Assembly: GCF_003966265.1 (NCBI RefSeq)
Contig: NZ_RXNV01000005.1
Location: 124,001-188,000, forward strand
Direction of reading: 5' to 3'
Origin: Shewanella atlantica
GTDB lineage: Bacteria > Pseudomonadota > Gammaproteobacteria > Enterobacterales > Shewanellaceae
DNA length: 64,000 bases
The notes beneath the pieces are model-generated. The model was given only the letters and a program-made list of their open reading frames with translations, was not told the DNA's origin and made no database searches. The position numbers and the translations under genes are program-made. This document shows positions 27,418 to 35,272 of the stretch, piece after piece (the first letter of the stretch is position 1; every line of letters begins with the position of its first letter).

Positions 27418-27622
27418 TTAATTTTGCATTTAGCTCATTGCTCACTAGATTAGTTTTCGCAATAAAAAGCTTCTACAAAGCGCTTAATTCATACTCTAGG
27501 GTGTGTTTTAAGCTGTCTTTGATGGCCTGTTTTTTCATCGTGTGTAGTGATACAGAAACTCTAATGCTCGGCTCTTTTCGTCGATGTCAGGCAAAAATGC
27601 AGTCCACTTCCGGTTAGTGTAC

Positions 27623-27638
27623 GTTACCGTGAAGTTGA
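27623..27638 (+). repeat. Recurrent intergenic motif, copy 6
   Basis: GTTACCGTGAAGTTGA in the 332-base space before the second recombinase gene. The rest of 27418-27690 shows no convincing gene. Confidence 0.35.
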
Positions 27639-27694
27639 GGTTTCCTATGAAAACCAACCGTCTGAAACGGCCACTAAAATCGCTCTCAACAGCC

Positions 27695-27732
27695 TGATAT
27701 AATTAAGTTATCAGCACGAAGTTCTTTGTGCT
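27695..27732 (+). promoter_or_regulatory. Extended -10 promoter and inverted repeat before the second recombinase
   Basis: TGATATAAT (27695-27703) is a good extended -10 element without a clear -35. Ten bases later AGCAC/GTGCT (27713-27732) forms an inverted repeat across the expected transcription start, a likely operator for control of the recombinase operon. Confidence 0.45.
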
Positions 27733-27749
27733 CTATCTAGGCTCCCCAT

Positions 27750-28691
27750 ATGAATAATCAAACTCCGACGGCGTTGTTTTTGTCACGCCTTGCGCCCAGT
27801 GGGCGTAGACCTTTGCGCAGTCAACTAAACACAGTACTCAAGCTGTTCAAATGGAAAGGTGAAGTGGAAGAGCAACCATTTCACACGCTGAATTACGCTC
27901 AAATCGAATATGTGAAACGCCATAGATTGGATGAGGGTAAGTCTCCCCGAACCGTCAACTTAGTGGTGTTCGCACTTAAGGCCATTGTTAAGACGGGCTT
28001 CCTGATGGGAGTGGTGGACGATGTTCAATGGCGGCAGGTTCAAGCGGTTAAGCGACTACCCACCAACCCGAGTAGCCGAGGCAAGGCGTTATCATCCAGC
28101 AGTGTTGGTCAGTTAATTAACATCTGTTATCTGGACAAGCGGTACATCGGCAAACGGGACTGCTGCATATTGGCCCTGTTTCTCAGTACTGGCCTAAGGC
28201 GCTTTGAGTTAGCCAACCTGACGGTCAGTGATATCCACCTTGATAAACGTACCTTAACGGTCAAGTCCGGCAAGGGGAAGAAGCCACGTAAACAACCGAT
28301 ACCTACATGGGCGTTAACCTATATCGACAACTGGCTTAGAGTGAGAACTCATCAACCTGGGGACTTGTTCAACCCTATTTGGAACAATGTCATTAAGCAT
28401 GACCGTGGTCTCAGCAGTGCCGCCCTCTATCAGATAGTCAAAGCACGTACATTAGCCGCCACTGGCATAACCATTTCCCCCCACGACCTACGCAGAACCT
28501 TCATTACCGAACTACTCAACCAGAAGGTCGATTTAAGTACCGCCAGCAAACTGGCAGGCCATGCCAACGTCACTACCACCCAAATCTATGACAAGCGTGA
28601 TGAGTCAGTAATGAGAGAAGCCATTGACCAGCTGGACTATCAGCTTAATGACCAACTTAATGGTCCGCTAGATGGAGGCGAACATGACTAG
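27750..28691 (+). CDS. Tyrosine recombinase, Xer-like (second recombinase)
   Basis: A 313-aa recombinase with N-terminal SAM-like domain and catalytic domain: Arg in 'STGLRRFELANL', 'SPHDLRRTFITELL' (His-x-x-Arg), 'LAGHANVTTTQIYDKRD' (His and nucleophile Tyr). All catalytic residues appear present. It is unlike the island integrase at 7544 and shorter. Its stop overlaps the start of the AAA+ gene, so the two proteins are made together. It probably mobilises a separate element lying within the island, but I could not find matching att repeats. Confidence 0.92.
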   Translation: MNNQTPTALFLSRLAPSGRRPLRSQLNTVLKLFKWKGEVEEQPFHTLNYAQIEYVKRHRLDEGKSPRTVNLVVFALKAIVKTGFLMGVVDDVQWRQVQAVKRLPTNPSSRGKALSSSSVGQLINICYLDKRYIGKRDCCILALFLSTGLRRFELANLTVSDIHLDKRTLTVKSGKGKKPRKQPIPTWALTYIDNWLRVRTHQPGDLFNPIWNNVIKHDRGLSSAALYQIVKARTLAATGITISPHDLRRTFITELLNQKVDLSTASKLAGHANVTTTQIYDKRDESVMREAIDQLDYQLNDQLNGPLDGGEHD

Positions 28692-30744
28692 AATCCATCT
28701 AGAACCCTTTTATTCTTTTGATAACTTAATAGTTGAAGCATCCCCCATACGGGGACACCAAGGCTGTGCAACCACCTATGCCTATAACGCCCTAGCCTCT
28801 GGGTTTATCGGCAACTCAGACCTTGAATACGTCACAAGCCGCATGATTAAAGTGCTGTGTGGTAAAGGCTTTGATAAGAGTTCAACCAATAAGCTCAAGG
28901 CTATCCAACGCCATTTAAAGGCTCGGTTAACCCCGACCAAGACACCCGACTTAGACCACAACTGCCAACTGCTCGCGAAAGGACTCGGACTACCCAATGA
29001 TAGCTGGAAGGTGGTTAGGTTTATCGTGGTGATGAACGCTAATCGCGGCCTATTCGACTTCATCAACAAAATACTGCCAGAGGATAACTATGCCAATGCC
29101 ATGTTCGCATCAATGCTTGACCTTGAGGAAGGCCTGTTAATACTTATTCTAAAGGCGTTAGCCACCACGGGCTTGTTTGACCAATTCTTCGATAATGAAT
29201 TGATTGATTTTATGAATATACCGCAGCCCATCGTTAACCTGTTGCTCGGTCCCAAGGTGAAATATTACGTCAATCTGATTGAGCCATTTATACAATCCAA
29301 AACCAAGTCAGAGCTGAAATTGCGTCACTTCAGCCACCTTGAGTGTGACACCTTGCTCCAGTTCCTCGAAATCACGATTAATCACTCCACGCCGGGTATC
29401 AATATTCTGCTCTATGGGTTGCCCGGTACGGGGAAATCTGAACTCGCCAAGGTGTTAGCCGATAGAACTCACTCACACCTTATCGCTATTAAACCCGTTG
29501 GGAGTGAGCTGAAGGATATCAAACCCAAATACCAAAAGGAGGTCTCTAGTGCCAGCCTCAGGTTGCAATACCTCACGCTAGTGCAAAGGCTCGTATCTCC
29601 CGATGAGAAAACTCTGCTATTGATTGATGAGTGCGAAGACGTCTTTGAACAAAGTATTTCCCATCAAGGCTGCGGCAAAGACATTTTGCATGAGCTGATG
29701 GAGCAAAACACCATACCCACGGTTTGGATTACCAATCATATTGATGCTATCCCCAATAGCTGTATTCGCCGTTTCTCCTACATCCTCAATGTCAGTATTC
29801 CTGATAACCGAGTGATGGAGAGTCTGATGGATAACAGCTTCAAAGGGCTAAGGGTATCCAAAGTATTTAAGAAACAGTTGGCGTCACGGCCTAATGTCGC
29901 CCCCGCCAACGTCACTAATGCCGCATTTGTCAGCCATGCTGTAGGGCTCACGGGTAAGGCTGCCGAACACAATATCGATACGATGGTTAAAAGCAACTTA
30001 GAAGCCTGTGGCTACAACTTCCATACCAATAGCTATAAGCCACAACTTCCCTTCTCTACCGACTACCTCAACATCAAAGGTGGCAACCAAGCCATTGGTC
30101 AGCTAGAGAAAACCATTAACCAACAATGCGATATACGCACCTTGTTAGTGGGTCCACCGGGAACAGGAAAAACAGCGGTAGTTGAGTACTTGGCCAATAT
30201 CAGTAACCGTGAACTGGTTACTATTAGATGCTCTGATGTACTCGGTAAGTACGTAGGAGAGAGTGAGAAGAATATCGCCCGTATCTTTCAACAGGCCGAC
30301 AATAACAACAGCATCTTGTTCTTCGATGAGGTGGACAGTCTACTGCTAGATAGAGGCGGCTTAAACGCCAGTTGGGAGATACAACAAGTCAACGAACTGC
30401 TGACACAGATGGAGTGTTTCAATCAGCCTTTCTTTGCTGCGACTAATTTCTCAGAGCGTCTAGACAGAGCTGTACTGCGTCGATTCGACTTCAAGCTATC
30501 GTTTGATTATCTGACAGAGAAACAAGCTCAGAATCTGTTTAGGAGCGTCACAGACACAGATACGTTAACGACTCAGACAGTAGACTCAATTAATTCACTT
30601 AAGCTACTGACTCCCGGCGACTTTTCTATCTTAAAACGACGGCTAAAGCTAAGTAATTTCAAACTAAGCACCGATGAGTGCTTGGCCATTCTCACCATCG
30701 AGAACAACAATAAGCCCGGTAACAGAACCATCGGCTTTAAGTAG
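28684..30744 (+). CDS. Tandem AAA+ ATPase coupled to the recombinase
   Basis: About 686 aa with two AAA+ modules. The first has Walker A 'GLPGTGKSE' (~245) and Walker B 'LLLIDECED' (~313). The second has Walker A 'GPPGTGKTA' (~490), pore-region 'GKYVGESEKN', Walker B 'ILFFDEVDSL' (~545) and sensor/arginine region 'LRRFDFKL'. The ~230-residue N-terminal domain is unrecognised. ATG 28684 follows GGAGGCGAAC and overlaps the recombinase stop by eight bases; ATG 28672 is upstream of that site. The double-ring layout resembles Cdc48/p97 unfoldases. A role in remodelling the recombinase complex or the protein products of the element is inferred from coupling. Confidence 0.88.
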   Translation: MTRIHLEPFYSFDNLIVEASPIRGHQGCATTYAYNALASGFIGNSDLEYVTSRMIKVLCGKGFDKSSTNKLKAIQRHLKARLTPTKTPDLDHNCQLLAKGLGLPNDSWKVVRFIVVMNANRGLFDFINKILPEDNYANAMFASMLDLEEGLLILILKALATTGLFDQFFDNELIDFMNIPQPIVNLLLGPKVKYYVNLIEPFIQSKTKSELKLRHFSHLECDTLLQFLEITINHSTPGINILLYGLPGTGKSELAKVLADRTHSHLIAIKPVGSELKDIKPKYQKEVSSASLRLQYLTLVQRLVSPDEKTLLLIDECEDVFEQSISHQGCGKDILHELMEQNTIPTVWITNHIDAIPNSCIRRFSYILNVSIPDNRVMESLMDNSFKGLRVSKVFKKQLASRPNVAPANVTNAAFVSHAVGLTGKAAEHNIDTMVKSNLEACGYNFHTNSYKPQLPFSTDYLNIKGGNQAIGQLEKTINQQCDIRTLLVGPPGTGKTAVVEYLANISNRELVTIRCSDVLGKYVGESEKNIARIFQQADNNNSILFFDEVDSLLLDRGGLNASWEIQQVNELLTQMECFNQPFFAATNFSERLDRAVLRRFDFKLSFDYLTEKQAQNLFRSVTDTDTLTTQTVDSINSLKLLTPGDFSILKRRLKLSNFKLSTDECLAILTIENNNKPGNRTIGFK

Positions 30745-30852
30745 CAACACCAACCTTAATTTATACCTGATTAAACACCATGACGTCTAACCCAACACAG
30801 GGCTAGGCCATTCATTAGTACGCCCATCAACCAACCACAAAAGGTAACCACC

Positions 30853-31308
30853 ATGACAACAGCATTATTGAGTTCACTCAAGGTCACCGTTCGCCCAGCC
30901 GACGGCAGCAGCAACCCCCTCATTCAACGAAGGGAAAAGCTACTCACCAAGCTCAGCCAGCAGAAGATATTGGCTAATGCACTAGTCGAGAACGAAACCC
31001 ACACTTTCTACCGTGAAAAATGGGTCAAAGATGAAGAGACTGGCGAGAGGGAAAAGGTACAGGTGCCGAAGAAGGTCAGCCCTTGGTTCTACAAACGCAA
31101 CAATCGTTACTACCTTGAGGTGCGTAGTGGTAACAAACCATTGGAGCTGCAAAAAGGGATGCACGCCATTGAGGTTGGCGAAGAGGAGGAGTTAGTTAAC
31201 ACCATCGAAACCATTATCGAGGCTGTAGTGGCAGGTGAGCTAGACCCATTGCTTATTAAGGGAGATAAGCCGGGCACAAAGAAGGATAAGACTAACAGTA
31301 AGAAGTGA
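30853..31308 (+). CDS. DUF6641-type protein
   Basis: A 151-aa basic protein: 'LLSSLKVTVRPADG', 'NPLIQRREKLLTKLSQQ', 'VQVPKKVSPWFYKRNNRYYL' and a C-terminal Lys tail. The pattern agrees with my memory of the DUF6641 family found on phages and mobile elements; function unknown. It follows the AAA+ gene by 108 bases in the same direction and belongs to the recombinase operon. Confidence 0.6.
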   Translation: MTTALLSSLKVTVRPADGSSNPLIQRREKLLTKLSQQKILANALVENETHTFYREKWVKDEETGEREKVQVPKKVSPWFYKRNNRYYLEVRSGNKPLELQKGMHAIEVGEEEELVNTIETIIEAVVAGELDPLLIKGDKPGTKKDKTNSKK

Positions 31309-31421
31309 TAGGCAAGCAGCTACCACAATCATCCATTCCAACCTTAACCACCAATGCACAAAGCAAGTGCCTGATATTCGTCAGGCCACGCTTTCTTTCA
31401 CACCGCCAACTGGACACCACT

Positions 31422-31850
31422 ATGACTATCAAGATAAAACACCAAGATCTCTGCCTACCCATATCACCCATGTTTGCCATGCACTTGGCAGAGCTTATCA
31501 GCGACCATAAAGCTGCTTCAGCCGTTACCGTCAACTTCAGAGATCCTAATTACTCGGCCGAACGTGGTTGCTTTCATCCAGTTGAAGTTAGGCTAGAGAA
31601 AGAGGCTAATGCCGAGCATGGCGAGCAATGGCGTATCTGCTACATCACCGACTTTAGCTATGTCGGTGCTGGCTACATGGCTGAACTAACCAAAGAACTA
31701 GACTTCGATTTTGACAATGGCATTTTCCAACACCTGATGCGGGCAACACCACTAGAACAAGCAAGGGAGATTCACCCGATATGGGAGCAAAACTTCCTAG
31801 CTTATAGCCTGGGTATAAAAGCTTACCAAGTTGAGGTAACAACAGAGTAG
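31422..31850 (+). CDS. DUF2787 family protein
   Basis: A 142-aa protein with the family's features: 'GCFHPVEVRLEKEA', 'WRICYITDFSYVGAGYMAEL', 'LDFDFDNGIF' and 'WEQNFLAYSLGIKAYQVEV'. The start ATG 31422 fits the usual DUF2787 N-terminus; the frame is open further upstream to 31305 but that part looks non-coding. DUF2787 proteins occur on mobile elements of Shewanella and Vibrio; function unknown. Probably last gene of the recombinase-AAA+ unit. Confidence 0.8.
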   Translation: MTIKIKHQDLCLPISPMFAMHLAELISDHKAASAVTVNFRDPNYSAERGCFHPVEVRLEKEANAEHGEQWRICYITDFSYVGAGYMAELTKELDFDFDNGIFQHLMRATPLEQAREIHPIWEQNFLAYSLGIKAYQVEVTTE

Positions 31851-31933
31851 CGATTACCAGCTCCCCCCCTCTAGATAACTTCATAAAAATTGGTATTCTA
31901 GGCGCGTGATTTAATGCCAAGCTAAGGAAAAAT

Positions 31934-32281
31934 ATGGAACTATATAAACAAGAATTTGGCCAAAACTTTGACCTAGGCTTCGACTTATCTCTGTACCCTT
32001 GGTTAGTAGATAAAAGCTGGCACAATGATGTCTCACCTAGCTTCTACTTTAAAGCTCCAACAGGCTTTATGGTGCTTTGGGTAGATTATGAAGATCCTGT
32101 TCAAAGAGAAGACAGCGAACAAGATCGCTATGTTGTGATGACGGCCGTTAACAGCGGTACAGACAAATATTCTGAGATACATCATGATGAAGATAGCACT
32201 ATCATTTTCTCATCAAATCATACCGATAGTTGCTTAGTTTTTTTGCTAACAGCTCATGAAAGCGAAGTAACGCCCATATAA
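31934..32281 (+). CDS. Hypothetical protein (115 aa)
   Basis: A 115-aa acidic single-domain protein ('FYFKAPTGFMVLWVDYEDP', 'DSCLVFLLTAHESE') with no signal peptide or membrane segment. AAGGAAA precedes the ATG. It resembles small immunity-like or element-encoded proteins only in size and charge. It lies between the DUF2787 gene and the type II restriction pair and may belong to neither. Confidence 0.5.
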   Translation: MELYKQEFGQNFDLGFDLSLYPWLVDKSWHNDVSPSFYFKAPTGFMVLWVDYEDPVQREDSEQDRYVVMTAVNSGTDKYSEIHHDEDSTIIFSSNHTDSCLVFLLTAHESEVTPI

Positions 32282-32414
32282 CCTTCAATAGCTTAGCTGC
32301 ACTCGTCATTTCTATCGCAACATTTGCTTAAACCCACAGTCAGAAAAGTGTTAGCATACACAGCTTCACTGTTGATGACACTTCACTAATTCTTAATTTC
32401 GGTTGCATTACTTC

Positions 32415-33536
32415 ATGAACAAACCAATTCTATTTTCATTTTTCTCAGGCTCAGGGTTTTTGGATCTCGGTTTTGAAAACGCCGGATTCGAGGTGGCCTT
32501 TGTAAACGAATTCCACCCACCATTTTTAGAAGCCTACAAATTCACTCGTGCGAGTATGAAACACGATATACCTAATCATGGTTACAGCCAAAATAGTATT
32601 GAAGACTTTCTGGTTGGAGAGGAAGGACAGAAATTTAGCGCTAAAGTCGATGATGCAAAATCAAGTGGACGACTGGTAGGCTTTGTTGGTGGACCACCTT
32701 GTCCCGATTTCTCTGTCGGAGGAAAGAACAAAGGAAGTGAAGGCGAAAACGGTAAGCTAACTCGCACCTATATCGACCTTATAGTAAAAGACAACCCTGA
32801 CTATTTTATCTTTGAAAACGTTAAAGGGTTATGGCGCACAACACGCCACAGAGAGTTCTACGATAGCATGAAAGCCAAATTAGAAAATGCAGGCTATGAA
32901 CTCACTGATAGGCTAACTAATAGCATTGAGTACGGTGCGCCGCAAGACCGAGATCGGATATTTTTATTCGGCATTAAGCGTAAACACATAAGTAATAAAT
33001 TGAATGGCTCTGAACTAAGCACGGCCTTTGATTGGGACAAACACCTAAAAGTCGACTTAGACTCTGTTATGGGTAAAGGTAAATGGCCTGATATGCACCC
33101 TTTCGTAGAAAGTGAAATGACTGACTTTTCTGACTACATTAGTCAGAAACAAAAAGAGTTATCGATCCAGCATTGGTTCGATAAAAATGATGTGTTAAAT
33201 CATCCAAACGCAAATCACCACTTCCAACCTAAATCAGACAAATTCAAGGTCATTCAGGAAGGTGACGATTCTAAAAAGTCGTTTAAACGGCTTCACAGAT
33301 GGCGTTATTCACCAACCGCCGCATATGGGAATAACGAAGTTCACCTTCACCCATACAAGGCTCGTAGAATTAGCGCCGCAGAAGCTTTGGCAATTCAATC
33401 TTTACCAGCTGAGTTTCATTTACCAGCCAACATGACTCTTAGCAATATGTTTAAAACCATTGGTAACGGTGTTCCATACCTTGCAGCCAAAGGGCTAGCC
33501 GATACCGTCAATGATTTTTTAAAGAAATGTACATAA
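32415..33536 (+). CDS. DNA (cytosine-5-)methyltransferase of the type II system
   Basis: A 373-aa C5 methyltransferase: 'FFSGSGFLDLGF' (motif I), 'GGPPCPDFSVGG' with catalytic Cys96, 'FENVKG', 'QDRDRIFLFG', and 'KTIGNGVPY'. The target-recognition region lies between ~205 and 300. ATG 32415 is preferred to the TTG at 32403. With the nuclease gene downstream it forms a classical type II pair. Because the nuclease has a Cfr10I-like active site, the methylated site probably contains CCGG. It is a clear relative of the methyltransferase at 17740. Confidence 0.95.
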   Translation: MNKPILFSFFSGSGFLDLGFENAGFEVAFVNEFHPPFLEAYKFTRASMKHDIPNHGYSQNSIEDFLVGEEGQKFSAKVDDAKSSGRLVGFVGGPPCPDFSVGGKNKGSEGENGKLTRTYIDLIVKDNPDYFIFENVKGLWRTTRHREFYDSMKAKLENAGYELTDRLTNSIEYGAPQDRDRIFLFGIKRKHISNKLNGSELSTAFDWDKHLKVDLDSVMGKGKWPDMHPFVESEMTDFSDYISQKQKELSIQHWFDKNDVLNHPNANHHFQPKSDKFKVIQEGDDSKKSFKRLHRWRYSPTAAYGNNEVHLHPYKARRISAAEALAIQSLPAEFHLPANMTLSNMFKTIGNGVPYLAAKGLADTVNDFLKKCT

Positions 33537-33591
33537 GTTAAACCTTTACACTGGACATTAGGCTAAAGAAAAAAGCATACTCCTGAACAGT

Positions 33592-33635
33592 CTTAGTAGT
33601 GCATGCCGACTAAAACGGCGTCAACCACTACTAAG
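33592..33635 (+). promoter_or_regulatory. Large stem-loop between methylase and nuclease genes
   Basis: CTTAGTAGTG (33592-33601) pairs perfectly with 33626-33635, and GCCG/CGGC (33605-33608 / 33616-33619) forms an inner stem. The sequence continues CTTTTC, so it may act as a partial terminator. It lies 56 bases after the methylase stop and 32 before the nuclease start, a position suited to delaying nuclease expression. Confidence 0.6.
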
Positions 33636-33666
33636 CTTTTCAAGCTTATATATGGAGTAAAACCTA

Positions 33667-34527
33667 ATGCCACAGTTAGTGAAGAAAGATCGCAATGACA
33701 AAGCGATCGTAGATACAAAAGCCGCCTTTATTGCGTCAATCAACGGCGTTGTCCCTCAAGACGCTTGGAATTATGAATCTCACCTCGATTACATCCAAAA
33801 ATTAGTTCAAACCGAAGACTCAAGAGTTACCTCAGGTGCTATATCTAACTGCCGAGGAACTTGGTTCGAATGGATGATAGCAATAGATATTTATAACCAT
33901 TGGTGTACCAATGAACATAACCTCTTAATGCTACCTTTACCGAATATTAGCCGCTTTGATAGTGCCACTCTTTACCAAGAAAGTGTGTGTGAATACATTT
34001 TCGATCTAAGGGCTAAATTAAAAGCATCCCTTGATATCGAGTTAATCACTTCAAACCCTGATTTCGTCATATTTGATACCACAAACTTTAGCGAACTATT
34101 GCCAAGACAGCCAATTACAGCTGTTGATGACCAAGCTATTGACTTTATTGACAACGTATTTCGAAAATTCATAGGTGAATGCAGCTTTACTGATATTTTA
34201 GGTTATATGGCCACTAAAACATCACTGCGGCCTGATCGAAGATTACAAATAGTCCATGAGGGCAGCTTAACCAAAGCGCTATATGTTCATCTGCAAACTA
34301 GACTATGGATCGATAAACCACGCTCAATAAAATATTTCGGTGCATCATTAAAATTAAACAACAAAGACAGACAAGCATTGAAGACTGTCGCGACTCACTC
34401 GATCACAACTGTTTTATCAGAGCCTGAAAGAGCTGTAGACGAGTGCTTTGAACTGTCATCAAGAGACAAACTACTTGAAGCCATACAAGAAATGAGTAGT
34501 TTGCTGTTCCCAAATTCAGATTATTGA
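33667..34527 (+). CDS. Type II restriction endonuclease, Cfr10I/Bse634I family
   Basis: A 286-aa protein of the same length as Cfr10I (285). The residues expected from that family are in register: Glu69 in 'WFEWM', Pro131-Asp132 in 'SNPDFVIFD', Lys184 in 'ATKTSLRPDRR' and Glu198 in 'IVHEGS' (Cfr10I: Glu71, Asp134, Lys190, Glu204). Family members cut sites with a CCGG core (RCCGGY, GCCGGC, CRCCGGYG). GGAG precedes the ATG. No controller-protein gene is present; the stem-loop upstream may replace it. The exact site is unknown. Confidence 0.85.
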   Translation: MPQLVKKDRNDKAIVDTKAAFIASINGVVPQDAWNYESHLDYIQKLVQTEDSRVTSGAISNCRGTWFEWMIAIDIYNHWCTNEHNLLMLPLPNISRFDSATLYQESVCEYIFDLRAKLKASLDIELITSNPDFVIFDTTNFSELLPRQPITAVDDQAIDFIDNVFRKFIGECSFTDILGYMATKTSLRPDRRLQIVHEGSLTKALYVHLQTRLWIDKPRSIKYFGASLKLNNKDRQALKTVATHSITTVLSEPERAVDECFELSSRDKLLEAIQEMSSLLFPNSDY

Positions 34528-34902
34528 TGATTTGAGTATTTTCTAGGAATACAGGGGATTTGCCATCCCCTATGAAACTCCGCTTTAGTTCAATATCACA
34601 AGTCTATCCATCACAAGCAATACATGACTAAATCCAGTCGAGTTATGGGTGCATTTATCAGTAATACCAAGCGAGCTTATTTCGTGACCTACCACCTGCT
34701 GTACTAGGTTTACTTGCTTCTAACGGTGATTATCACGGTCAAACTCCGGTCATGACAGAACTTAACATATTCGATGAGACTGCTTAGATACCAAGGTGAA
34801 TGGTCTCATAGCTTGCAAAAATCTCATGCAAAGGTGACCATTCTGATACTTAAAAATGAGAAGGTAGAAAGGGGGGGTGAATATTTACTATACGTCAGAT
34901 AC
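34528..34902. other. Non-coding stretch near the right end of the island
   Basis: No gene seen. A small inverted repeat AGGGGAT/ATCCCCT lies at about 34552-34570, just after the restriction endonuclease, without a T-run. A sequence at ~34718-34735 loosely resembles the recurrent ATTACCGTGAAGTTTG motif. Confidence 0.5.
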
Positions 34903-34925
34903 GAAAAAACCCTGCGTTAGCAAGG
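34903..34925 (-). terminator. Terminator of the island-borne tRNA-Leu
   Basis: Read on the minus strand: CCTTGC-TAAC-GCAGGG stem (one G-T pair) followed by six T. It lies about 12 bases after the tRNA 3' end and differs from the host terminator at 7317. Confidence 0.65.
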
Positions 34926-34935
34926 TCTTAAAGTT

Positions 34936-35020
34936 TGGTACCGGAGGACGGACTTGAACCGTCACGCTCGAAAGCAACGGATTTTGAATCCGTCGTGTCT
35001 ACCAATTCCACCACACCGGC
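34936..35020 (-). tRNA. tRNA-Leu (anticodon CAA), complete, inside the island end
   Basis: An 85-base minus-strand gene: acceptor GCCGGTG...CACCGGT-type pairing with encoded CCA, D-loop GGTAGA, anticodon stem ACGGA/TCCGT around loop TTCAAAA (anticodon CAA), a long class II variable arm (TTGCTTTCGAGCGT region) and T-loop GGTTCAAGTCC. It reads UUG codons. All bases are identical to the two halves at 7387-7439 and 35158-35197. It lies 137 bases inside the right junction, so it appears to be the copy that replaces the split host gene. Confidence 0.95.
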
Positions 35021-35062
35021 AAAGCTTTAGTAGCTGTATATCTCATTGCAAATCATAAAATT

Positions 35063-35080
35063 CTTTGCAAACCTTTGCAA
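35063..35080 (+). repeat. Candidate integrase arm-binding repeats, right end
   Basis: Two direct copies of CTTTGCAA (35063-35070 and 35073-35080), plus a related CATTGCAA at 35045-35052, between the complete tRNA and the right junction. They match the left-end pair at 7496-7514 in sequence and orientation, placing the element boundary to the right of the complete tRNA. Confidence 0.6.
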
Positions 35081-35157
35081 GATAAATCGTATCTAAAAAG
35101 GATTTTTAACTTCGACTATTCAATATGTTATAGCAAATCAGAACTTAGAGACGCTAT

Positions 35158-35197
35158 ATTTTGAATCCGTCGTGTCTACCAATTCCACCACACCGGC
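35158..35197 (-). pseudogene. 5' half of split host tRNA-Leu(CAA); island right junction (attR)
   Basis: Forty bases identical to the 5' half of tRNA-Leu (acceptor 5' strand, D-arm, anticodon 5' stem and loop). Identity begins at the shared core ATTTTGAA (35158-35165). The original promoter lies upstream (35245-35272). The base sequence on the island side is unrelated to tRNA. Confidence 0.92.
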
Positions 35198-35244
35198 TTA
35201 ATCAAATAGACTAACTGAAGCTAAGACCTCAGTAAGTGACGGCG

Positions 35245-35272
35245 ATTATACCTTTGCAGATGATAATGGCAA
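35245..35272 (-). promoter_or_regulatory. Host tRNA-Leu promoter
   Basis: On the minus strand TTGCCA (35267-35272), a 16-base spacer and TATAAT (35245-35250) lie about 48 bases before the tRNA 5' half. A transcript from here would pass the broken half and 137 bases of island before reaching the complete tRNA-Leu, so it may still drive it. Confidence 0.6.

Larger units (their letters stand above)
7440..35157. mobile_element. Integrative genomic island in tRNA-Leu(CAA), ~27.7 kb
   Basis: The limits are set by the two halves of one tRNA-Leu gene, which share an 8-bp core (ATTTTGAA at 7432-7439 and 35158-35165). An integrase gene starts 104 bases inside the left end. Direct CTTTGCAA repeats lie just inside both ends. 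The content is accessory: restriction-modification, SIR2-like and other defence-type genes, two recombinases, AlpA regulators and integrase fragments. Flanking genes are ordinary chromosome. Several internal segments look like separately acquired elements. Confidence 0.88.

Noticed and set aside
34936..34988. Right island boundary placed at the complete tRNA (standard attR)
   Set aside because: The 54-bp match to the left end would allow it, but the identical 5' half at 35158-35197, the 8-bp core and the outer CTTTGCAA repeats are better explained by a boundary at 35158. It is kept as the main alternative.
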